The notes below the pieces were generated by a model, which did no database searches, was not told where the DNA came from, and saw nothing but the letters and a program-made list of their open reading frames with translations. The position numbers were made by a program, and so were the translations under genes. 64,000 nucleotides of DNA from Actinomyces bowdenii (GTDB lineage: Bacteria; Actinomycetota; Actinomycetes; Actinomycetales; Actinomycetaceae): contig NZ_JAGFOU010000019.1 in assembly GCF_017592395.1 (NCBI RefSeq), positions 1 to 64,000 of the forward strand, read 5' to 3'. This document shows, in pieces, positions 1-6,460 of this stretch. How positions within the stretch are numbered: the first letter of the stretch is position 1; each line of letters starts with the position of its first letter.

Positions 1-435
1 CGGTGTGTTGGTGGTGTCGGTGCCGATCTGGTGGGAGGCGTTGTTGTTCTTCAGGGCGGGGTCGAGGTTGACGGAGGCTCCTGCGGGGATGGTCTGGCTG
101 GCTCCCTTGTAGTTGGAGTTGTAGTAGACGGTGACGGGTTGGTCGGTGTTGTTCTTGACGGATGCGGCGTCGTTCTTGAGGCAGTTGCCCTTGCCCTTCC
201 CCGGGCCTTTGAACTCGTAGCAGTTGGGTTGGGAGTCTCCGTAGTTGGGGATGGAGCCGGTGAAGTCGGAGACGGAGCCCTGCTGGTTGCTGTTGTGGTA
301 GAAGCAGACTTCGCCGCTGTCGCATACTCCGTCGCGTTCTGTGGCTTGCGCTGTGGTGGGTAGGGCGAGGGCTCCGATGGCCAGGGCCAGGATGGAGGCG
401 CCGCTGGCGGCGCGGCGAAGGGATATGGTGGTCAT
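1..435 (-). CDS. Secreted I36-domain/M23 peptidase, first tandem copy (partial)
   Basis: The start codon is at 435 and the gene runs leftwards off the window, so only the first 145 residues are visible. These look identical to the start of the complete neighbour at 498-1376: signal peptide (about residues 1-31, cleavage near AQA), then a cysteine-containing domain like peptidase inhibitor family I36 (DGVCDSGEVCFY near residue 35). The M23 catalytic domain would lie outside the window. A GA-rich ribosome binding site (AGAGAGGAAG) precedes the ATG. Only 62 nt separate it from the stop codon of the upstream copy, so the two are probably co-transcribed. The near-perfect identity points to a very recent duplication, or to an assembly effect. 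Whether the copy is complete cannot be seen. Confidence 0.85.
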   Translation of the reverse strand, partial: MTTISLRRAASGASILALAIGALALPTTAQATERDGVCDSGEVCFYHNSNQQGSVSDFTGSIPNYGDSQPNCYEFKGPGKGKGNCLKNDAASVKNNTDQPVTVYYNSNYKGASQTIPAGASVNLDPALKNNNASHQIGTDTTNTP

Positions 436-481
436 GACAGTCTTCCTCTCTGAAGGTGCGGGTTGATGGTGCGATGGGTGA
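1..481. repeat. Direct repeat, copy 1 (matches 942-1422)
   Basis: This stretch matches 942-1422 at an offset of 941 bp, as far as reading by eye can tell without a mismatch. It covers the 5' half of the I36/M23 gene plus about 46 bp upstream of its start, then the sequence diverges. The unit therefore looks like a 941-bp tandem duplication. The true left end of the repeat lies outside the window. Confidence 0.9.
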
Positions 482-497
482 ACTGATGGTCGGAGGC

Positions 498-1376
498 TCA
501 CTGGGGCAGGTCGGTCACCCCCTTGGAGCGCAGGAAGTCCAAGGGGTGCGTCCGCTCGCCGTTGACCTTGACCTCGAAGTGGAGGTGAGTTCCGGTGGAG
601 TTACCCTGATTCCCGATGGGGAAGAGCGTCTGCCCTGCCTGGACGGTGGCTCCCTCGTGGATGCTGTCCGGCAGGTCCTTGGCGTAGAAGTGGGCGTATC
701 CCATCTCGATGCCATCGCCGCAGTCGATCCACAGATAGTTGGTCGTTCCCTTGATTCCCGTGTTCTCGTTGGCGTGCTTCTTGTTGATCTTGATGCTCTT
801 CACGGTCCCCGTGCAGGCTGAAGTCGCATTCGTGAATCCAGCCATGTCGACTCCGGTGTGGCGGCGACCGCTGGGGTAAGAGGGGTATCCGGCAGTGATC
901 CGTGCCGATGATGGGGCAGGACTGGCCCAGTCCCCGGTCACCGGTGTGTTGGTGGTGTCGGTGCCGATCTGGTGGGAGGCGTTGTTGTTCTTCAGGGCGG
1001 GGTCGAGGTTGACGGAGGCTCCTGCGGGGATGGTCTGGCTGGCTCCCTTGTAGTTGGAGTTGTAGTAGACGGTGACGGGTTGGTCGGTGTTGTTCTTGAC
1101 GGATGCGGCGTCGTTCTTGAGGCAGTTGCCCTTGCCCTTCCCCGGGCCTTTGAACTCGTAGCAGTTGGGTTGGGAGTCTCCGTAGTTGGGGATGGAGCCG
1201 GTGAAGTCGGAGACGGAGCCCTGCTGGTTGCTGTTGTGGTAGAAGCAGACTTCGCCGCTGTCGCATACTCCGTCGCGTTCTGTGGCTTGCGCTGTGGTGG
1301 GTAGGGCGAGGGCTCCGATGGCCAGGGCCAGGATGGAGGCGCCGCTGGCGGCGCGGCGAAGGGATATGGTGGTCAT
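498..1376 (-). CDS. Secreted protein with I36 inhibitor-like and M23 peptidase domains
   Basis: This 292-residue exported protein has a signal peptide (1-31), a domain resembling peptidase inhibitor family I36 with its Cys-rich CDSGEVCFYHN start (about 36-130), a short linker and a C-terminal M23 metallopeptidase domain (about 160-288). The M23 zinc ligands are visible: His173 and Asp177 in HTGVD, His266 in HLHFE, plus His229 and His264 as catalytic histidines. M23 enzymes cut peptide cross-links in peptidoglycan or glycine-rich peptides, so a role in wall remodelling or attack on neighbouring bacteria is likely, but the substrate is unknown. Base composition is clearly less GC-rich than the housekeeping genes to the right. 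A second copy lies directly downstream at the window edge. Confidence 0.9.
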   Translation of the reverse strand: MTTISLRRAASGASILALAIGALALPTTAQATERDGVCDSGEVCFYHNSNQQGSVSDFTGSIPNYGDSQPNCYEFKGPGKGKGNCLKNDAASVKNNTDQPVTVYYNSNYKGASQTIPAGASVNLDPALKNNNASHQIGTDTTNTPVTGDWASPAPSSARITAGYPSYPSGRRHTGVDMAGFTNATSACTGTVKSIKINKKHANENTGIKGTTNYLWIDCGDGIEMGYAHFYAKDLPDSIHEGATVQAGQTLFPIGNQGNSTGTHLHFEVKVNGERTHPLDFLRSKGVTDLPQ

Positions 1377-1422
1377 GACAGTCTTCCTCTCTGAAGGTGC
1401 GGGTTGATGGTGCGATGGGTGA
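942..1422. repeat. Direct repeat, copy 2 (matches 1-481)
   Basis: This is the second copy of the direct repeat starting at position 1. The repeat boundary at 1422 lies immediately before a TTGACA hexamer on the minus strand (1423-1428). The downstream copy therefore lacks the far upstream sequence of this copy and probably depends on read-through from it. Confidence 0.9.
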
Positions 1423-2277
1423 TGTCAACGCTGCGATTGATCATGGATGGATGATGTCGTTCCTTTCCGCTCGCCCTCTTCCGATGGTGATGACGTTATT
1501 CGAAGGTTCTGAAGAAGGCCAGGAGAATAGTTCCCTTGACGAATTCCTATGGTTGTGATAAATGGTGATCGATATGAATTCCCTGGGGTTCTTCTGTGGT
1601 TTTGTCAAGGGGTTGGCTTCCCCATTTCATGCCGCAGATCGGGGGTGGGTTGCGAGGGTCTTCGCGTCATGTCAGGACATGGGGGTGTAGACTCACTGAG
1701 TCCCTGATTCCTGATATCCCTGCTCTCGTCCGATGATCGGGGTGCTCCCGGCCTCGGTGCTGCTTCTCAAGGGGTGATTGCGGTGGCCCGGCAAGATGGG
1801 GGTATCTATCCGGATGACTCTCGACGCTGCGTGCGGGTGGCACCTATCGCCCTGGGCGGTGGGTCATGAGGGCCTCTTGTCGGTGAGGCGAGCCTGATCT
1901 CCCGTATCCTTTCGGGGCCGTCACTGTCAGACTTGCCGTTCGCTGCCACTCGAGGGGTGCAACTCGAGATCGAGACCGGTGAGCGGGCTGGGAGCGCGGG
2001 CGGTCAGCGCGCGCCACAACAGGTGATCATTGACCTTGTCATCAAGGTGAGCTGCCAGATTGCGCATCCTGGTGATCCCCACGGTCGATCCCTGGATGAT
2101 CGTCCTCGTCGTCCAGACGTGATCGCAGTCCGCATTCGCACGGTGGTGCGCAGATCGGTGCCCTTTCGGGGCCGTGCGCGCCGGCCGGCGCGCTGCAGGC
2201 ATGCCGCGCTCGGGCGGTCTCGCGGAGCCCGAGGCGCCGCCGTTGATCCGATGGCCAACTGACGCGACACTAGTGGC
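1423..2277. other. AT-richer intergenic stretch, no convincing gene
   Basis: About 850 bp without a gene I can support. The part from 1430 to 1700 is clearly richer in A and T than the rest of the window and should contain the promoter of the I36/M23 gene. A TTGACA hexamer is read on the minus strand at 1423-1428, but no good -10 box follows at normal spacing. Short open frames at 1927-2280 on both strands have no recognisable domain. The minus-strand frame ending at 1927 has a rather protein-like composition over its last 70 residues and could be the remnant of a lost gene. Confidence 0.5.
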
Positions 2278-2772
2278 ATGCATCACGGCATCACGCTTCC
2301 CGGGCTCCTCCACGCCGCGACCCTCATCTACACCTCGGTGCTCGCCGGGTTCATGATCTCCTACGTCATCACCATCGGGGCCCTCTTCAGCCACGCCCTG
2401 CGCACCGGCCGCCGCCGCGAGCTGCAGGCCGTCCTCCTGCCCTTCCACAAGGACGTGCCGGTCAGCACGACCTACGCCGCCTGGGTCCTGGGGCAGGTGC
2501 TCCTCGCCGCAGCATCCCTGGCCGCCAACCTCCTGCTCGACTCGGGCCGCCCCCTGGGCGGGCAGATCGCCGCTGTGGTGGCCATGCCCCTGTGGTACAC
2601 CGTCCATGTCGCCTCCGGCTTCGCCCGTGACGAGCACCTGGCCGAGGGCGGGCCCCCGGATGTGCCCGAGGAGGTGGTGCAGCGCTTCGTGCGCCGCAAC
2701 CTGCCCATGCACTGCGGCTATGCCGCCACCTACCTCATCGCGGCCGCATGGCTGGCGGTCGGCCTCGCCTGA
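2278..2772 (+). CDS. Small integral membrane protein of unknown function
   Basis: The 164-residue product has about four hydrophobic segments (near residues 10-32, 62-83, 93-110 and 140-162). Between the third and fourth lies a charged stretch ending in a His- and Cys-containing segment (LPMHCGYAATYL). I do not recognise the family with certainty. The ATG at 2278 starts the reading frame and codon use fits the rest of the chromosome, but no strong ribosome binding site is visible. It stands alone, followed by a complex inverted repeat and then pfp. Confidence 0.7.
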   Translation: MHHGITLPGLLHAATLIYTSVLAGFMISYVITIGALFSHALRTGRRRELQAVLLPFHKDVPVSTTYAAWVLGQVLLAAASLAANLLLDSGRPLGGQIAAVVAMPLWYTVHVASGFARDEHLAEGGPPDVPEEVVQRFVRRNLPMHCGYAATYLIAAAWLAVGLA

Positions 2773-2821
2773 GCCTCGTCTGATGGACCCCGCCTGGACC
2801 GGTGGGGCCGGTGGTGCGCAG

Positions 2822-2926
2822 TTGGGCGTCACTTCGCGACAAGGGCGTCACTTCGCGGAAAAGGCGACACCTGTAGGGTGCGTCGAAGTCGCGAAGTGAC
2901 GTCCAACCCGCGAAATGACGTCCTTC
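2822..2926. repeat. Compound inverted repeat with four copies of GCGTCACTTCGCG-like unit
   Basis: Four related units lie within 105 bp. Two are direct: TTGGGCGTCACTTCGCGAC at 2822-2840 and AAGGGCGTCACTTCGCGGA at 2841-2859. Two are inverted: GTCGCGAAGTGACGTCCAA at 2888-2906 and one around 2909-2926. The first and third are 19-bp inverted partners with one mismatch. The centre (2864-2886) is itself partly palindromic, so the whole can fold as a large hairpin. It sits between the membrane protein gene and pfp. It may be a dispersed intergenic repeat family member or a regulatory or terminator structure; the sequence does not decide. Confidence 0.8.
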
Positions 2927-3055
2927 TTGAGGGCGCCCGCCCCACCCGCCCCGCCCGCCCCGGCCTGACCCGCCCCGGCCCCCGGGCCGCGCCCACGGCG
3001 GGCCCGGCCCCGCTAGGATGAACCCGTCAGGCTCACCTCATACGAAAGGCCACTG

Positions 3056-4285
3056 ATGTCGATCCGTCGCGTCGCCCTGCTCACCGCGGGCGGTTTCGCC
3101 CCCTGTCTGTCCGCCGCTGTCGGCGACCTCATCGAGCGCTACACCGAGGTCGCCCCCGAGGTCGAGATCATCGCCTACCAGTACGGCTACCACGGCCTGC
3201 TCACCGGCAACTACATCGTCATCGACGAGGAGGCCCGCAAGAACGCCGGGATCCTGCGCGAGTACGGCGGCTCGCCCATCGGCAACTCCCGCGTCAAGCT
3301 CACCAACGCCAAGAACCTCGTCGAGCGCGGCCTGGTCGCCGAGGGCGTCAACCCCCTGGAGTTCGCCGCCGAGCAGCTGCGCAAGGACGGCGTCGACGTC
3401 CTGCACACCATCGGCGGTGACGACACCAACACCACCGCCGCCGACCTGGCCGCCTACCTGCACGACAACGACTACGAGCTCACCGTCGTGGGCCTGCCCA
3501 AGACCATCGACAACGACGTCGTGCCCATCCGCCAGTCCCTGGGCGCCTGGACCGCCGCCGAGGAAGGGGCCGGCTTCGCCCTCAACATCATCGGCGAGCA
3601 CCGCTCCAACCCCCGCATGCTCATCGTCCACGAGTGCATGGGCCGCAACTGCGGCTACCTCACCGCCGAGACCGCCCGCCGCTACCACGACCTGCTCAAG
3701 ACCAGGAAGTGGGCGCCCTCCCTGGGGCTGACCAAGGAGCGCTGGGACGTCCACGCCGTCTTCGTGCCCGAGGCCAAGCTCGACATCGCCGCCGAGGCCG
3801 AGCGCCTCAAGGCCATCATGGACGAGCAGGGCAACGTCAACATCTTCCTGTCCGAGGGCGCGGGCGTGCCCGAGATCATCGCCGAGATGGAGGCCGCCGG
3901 CCAGGAGGTCCAGCGCGACCCCTTCGGCCACGTCAAGCTCGACACCATCAACCCCGGCCAGTGGTTCGCCAAGCAGTTCGCCGAGCTCATCGGGGCCGAG
4001 AAGGTCATGGTCCAGAAGTCCGGCTACTACTCGCGCGCCGCGCGCGCCAACGCCGAGGACCTGGCCCTCATCAAGCGGATGTGCGACCTGGCCGTCGAGT
4101 GCGCCCTGCGCGGCGAGTCCGGCGTCATCGGCCAGGACGAGGAGAACGACGACGAGCTGGTCGCCATCGCCTTCCCGCGCATCGCCGGTGCCAAGCCCTT
4201 CGACATCACCCAGCCCTGGTTCACCGAGCTCATGAGCGAGCTCGGCCAGAGCGTCGAGCCCGCTGAGACCAGCGCCGAGCACTGA
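3056..4285 (+). CDS. pfp: Pyrophosphate-dependent 6-phosphofructokinase
   Basis: This 409-residue enzyme phosphorylates fructose 6-phosphate to fructose 1,6-bisphosphate in the cytoplasm, using PPi instead of ATP, and is reversible. Signatures are GGDDTNT at 120-126, where the second Asp after GG marks PPi rather than ATP use, the catalytic PKTIDND at 148-154, and MGRNCGYL near 199 for sugar-phosphate binding. The start at 3056 has GAAAGG 8 nt upstream and a TAGGAT -10-like box at 3014-3019. A 15-bp hairpin terminator follows. PPi-dependent phosphofructokinase as the glycolytic enzyme is known in Actinomyces, which fits the assignment of the window. Confidence 0.96.
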   Translation: MSIRRVALLTAGGFAPCLSAAVGDLIERYTEVAPEVEIIAYQYGYHGLLTGNYIVIDEEARKNAGILREYGGSPIGNSRVKLTNAKNLVERGLVAEGVNPLEFAAEQLRKDGVDVLHTIGGDDTNTTAADLAAYLHDNDYELTVVGLPKTIDNDVVPIRQSLGAWTAAEEGAGFALNIIGEHRSNPRMLIVHECMGRNCGYLTAETARRYHDLLKTRKWAPSLGLTKERWDVHAVFVPEAKLDIAAEAERLKAIMDEQGNVNIFLSEGAGVPEIIAEMEAAGQEVQRDPFGHVKLDTINPGQWFAKQFAELIGAEKVMVQKSGYYSRAARANAEDLALIKRMCDLAVECALRGESGVIGQDEENDDELVAIAFPRIAGAKPFDITQPWFTELMSELGQSVEPAETSAEH

Positions 4286-4335
4286 GCTGAAGGGCCACTG
4301 GGCCGCCGGGCCATGAGCCCCGAGCGCCCTCACCC

Positions 4336-4383
4336 CCGCCCCGCTGCCGCAGGCCGCCCCAGTGGCCCGCGGCAGCGGGGCGG
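4336..4383 (+). terminator. Hairpin terminator after pfp
   Basis: A perfect 15-bp stem (4336-4350 with 4369-4383) encloses an 18-nt loop. A second partly overlapping inverted repeat, GGGCCACTGGG at 4292-4302 with CCCAGTGGCCC at 4358-4368, could form an alternative fold. There is no U-tract, as is common in high-GC actinobacteria. Confidence 0.7.
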
Positions 4384-4559
4384 TCCCATCGGTCGCAGCG
4401 GGCGGTGGCGCGGGACTCCTCGTCTTGCCCAAGCCCGCAATAATGTACTAACAATACGATATGCCAACCGGGATCTGTTTATCTGATATCTCTGGCACGG
4501 TAGTACCATCGAGACGTGCTCCGGGCGGGTCGGGGCGCTCAAGCCCTGTGGAGGATGTC

Positions 4560-5015
4560 GTGGCAGTGAGCCTGGGGTCGCCCCTGTCGGCAGGTCTGGG
4601 ATACCGGTTGATCAAGCTGGGCGAGGTGGCCCTCGATCGTGCCGCCAGCGCCCTGGAGAGCGTGGGGGTGCGCCCCCGCCACTTCAACGTGCTCTCCACT
4701 GTGGCCGCAGCGCCCTCGCTGTCCCAGAAGGAGCTGAGCGCCCTGCTGGGCATCGACCCCAATGTCATGGTCGGGCTCATCGACGACCTCGAGGCCGATG
4801 GACTCGCCTCGCGCCAGCGCAGCACCGCTGATCGGCGCAAGCACGTCGTGGTCATCAACGACGAGGGGCACCATGTCATCGCCGAGGGCCAGCGGGCCAT
4901 CGCCGCTGCCGAGGACGACTTCCTGGCGGTGCTCACCGCTGAGGAGCGGGCCCTGCTGCTGGAGCTGACCAGCAGGCTGCTCGACATCCCGGCACCGGCC
5001 GCAGCCGAGTCCTGA
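4560..5015 (+). CDS. MarR-family transcriptional regulator
   Basis: The product is a winged-helix DNA-binding repressor of the MarR type, about 151 residues from the preferred GTG start at 4560, which has GGAGG 5 nt upstream. An in-frame ATG at 4461 would add 33 residues with no family resemblance. The wing motif is visible in LASRQRSTADRRKHVVVIN (about residues 79-97), after the recognition region SQKELSALLGIDPNVMVGLIDDL. MarR proteins bind as dimers to palindromes, often near their own promoter. A short palindrome GGTAGTACC lies upstream at 4499-4507. The ligand and targets are not visible. It stands before, and on the same strand as, the DAHP synthase gene. Confidence 0.88.
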   Translation: MAVSLGSPLSAGLGYRLIKLGEVALDRAASALESVGVRPRHFNVLSTVAAAPSLSQKELSALLGIDPNVMVGLIDDLEADGLASRQRSTADRRKHVVVINDEGHHVIAEGQRAIAAAEDDFLAVLTAEERALLLELTSRLLDIPAPAAAES

Positions 5016-5080
5016 GCGGGCCGGGCCGCGCCCGGCGCCCACCTGGTGGCCGCCGGGCGGGGCGGGGAGGCGCCCTCGCC

Positions 5081-5086
5081 TATGCT
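5081..5086 (+). promoter_or_regulatory. -10 box TATGCT of aroG, leaderless
   Basis: TATGCT ends 7 nt before the GTG at 5094 and 10 nt before the ATG at 5097. Transcription would therefore begin at or next to the start codon. Confidence 0.6.
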
Positions 5087-5093
5087 GGCGACT

Positions 5094-6437
5094 GTGATGA
5101 ACGAGCTCGACGCCCCTGGCAACGCCATCCCGGCCTGGCGGGACAGGCCCGCCCTCCAGCAGCCCGCCTACCCCGACGCCGAGGCGCTGGCGGCCGTGGG
5201 TGCCGACCTGCGCTCCCGCCCGCCGCTGGTCTTCGCCGGCGAGGTCGACGCCCTGCGCGCCCAGATGGCCGCAGCCGCTCAGGGCCGGGCCTTCGTCCTC
5301 ATGGGAGGGGACTGCGCGGAGTCCTTCGAGGCCGGATCGGCGACCTCCATCCGCCTCAAGGTCCAGACCATACTCCAGATGGCCGCGGTCCTGACCTACG
5401 CGGCCTCCACCCCGGTGGTCAAGATCGGGCGCATGGCCGGGCAGTACGCCAAGCCCCGCAGCGTCGAGACCGAGACCCGTGAGGGCCTGACCCTGCCCTC
5501 CTACCGGGGGGACTCGGTCAACGGCCACGCCTTCACCGCTCAGGCCCGCACCCCCGACCCGGCCCGCATGCTCGAGGCCTACCTTCGCAGCGGCACCACC
5601 CTCAACCTCGTGCGCGCCTTCACCATGGGCGGCTACGCCGACCTGCGCGAGGTCCACTCCTGGAACCGCGGCTTCACCGCCAACCCCGCCTACAAGCGCT
5701 TCGAGTCCTTCGCCGGGGAGATCGACCGGGCCATGCGCTTCATGGAGGCCGCCGGCGTCGACTTCGAGGCGCTGCGCCAGGTCGACTTCTACGCCGCCCA
5801 CGAGGCCCTCCTGCTGGAGTACGAGGACGCCATGATCCGCCAGGACTCGCGCACCGGGCGCCTGTACGGAACCTCCGCCCACCTGCTGTGGGTGGGGGAG
5901 CGGACCCGGGGGGCGGAGGACGCCCACGTGGCCCTGCTCGAGGGCATCCACAACCCGGTGGGCGTCAAGATCGGCCCGAGCACCACGCCCCAGGAGCTCA
6001 TCGATCTCATCGACCACCTCAACCCGGCCGGGGAGCCCGGGCGGCTCAGCCTCATCACCCGCATGGGCGCCGAGCGCATCCGCCAGGCGCTGCCGCCCCT
6101 CATCGAGGCGGTGCGCGGCGACGGGCGCCCAGTGACGTGGATCACCGACCCGATGCACGGCAACACCATCACCTCGGACAACGGCTACAAGACCCGCCGC
6201 TTCGACACGATCATGGAGGAGGTCCGCGGCTTCTTCGAGGTCCACCGGGAGATGGGCACCGTCCCCGGCGGCATCCACGTCGAGCTCACCGGCGACGACG
6301 TCACCGAGTGCCTGGGCGGCGGCGAGCACATCGACGAGGCCGCCCTGGCCAGGCGCTACGAGACCCTCGTGGACCCGAGGCTCAACCACCAGCAGTCCCT
6401 GGAGATGGCCTTCGAGGTCGCCGAGCTCCTGCGCTGA
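5094..6437 (+). CDS. aroG: Class II DAHP synthase (3-deoxy-7-phosphoheptulonate synthase)
   Basis: The enzyme condenses phosphoenolpyruvate and erythrose 4-phosphate to DAHP, the first step of the shikimate pathway to aromatic amino acids. The plant-type (class II) signature GGDCAESFEAG is near residue 72, with later conserved stretches KIGRMAGQYAKPR, GEIDRAMRFMEAAGVD, HLLWVGERTRG and WITDPMHGNT. Length is about 447 residues, usual for the class. The start is taken as GTG 5094 (or ATG 5097), because a -10 box lies just upstream. The gene is convergent with the kinase gene, with only 23 nt between the stops. The aroG-pknL neighbourhood is also found in M. tuberculosis. Confidence 0.95.
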   Translation: MMNELDAPGNAIPAWRDRPALQQPAYPDAEALAAVGADLRSRPPLVFAGEVDALRAQMAAAAQGRAFVLMGGDCAESFEAGSATSIRLKVQTILQMAAVLTYAASTPVVKIGRMAGQYAKPRSVETETREGLTLPSYRGDSVNGHAFTAQARTPDPARMLEAYLRSGTTLNLVRAFTMGGYADLREVHSWNRGFTANPAYKRFESFAGEIDRAMRFMEAAGVDFEALRQVDFYAAHEALLLEYEDAMIRQDSRTGRLYGTSAHLLWVGERTRGAEDAHVALLEGIHNPVGVKIGPSTTPQELIDLIDHLNPAGEPGRLSLITRMGAERIRQALPPLIEAVRGDGRPVTWITDPMHGNTITSDNGYKTRRFDTIMEEVRGFFEVHREMGTVPGGIHVELTGDDVTECLGGGEHIDEAALARRYETLVDPRLNHQQSLEMAFEVAELLR

Positions 6438-6460
6438 GGCCGGGCCGGCCCACCGCGTGC

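Noticed and set aside
1933-2262. Plus-strand open frame of 109 codons
   Set aside because: No ribosome site and no recognisable domain; Arg/Ala-rich composition typical of non-coding GC-rich frames.
2822-2926. Inverted repeat as the ends of an insertion sequence
   Set aside because: The arms are only tens of bp apart with no transposase between them and no target duplication.
3038-4432. Long minus-strand open frame opposite pfp
   Set aside because: Mirror of a highly GC-biased gene in the opposite frame; repetitive Gly/Leu/Asp composition and no family resemblance.
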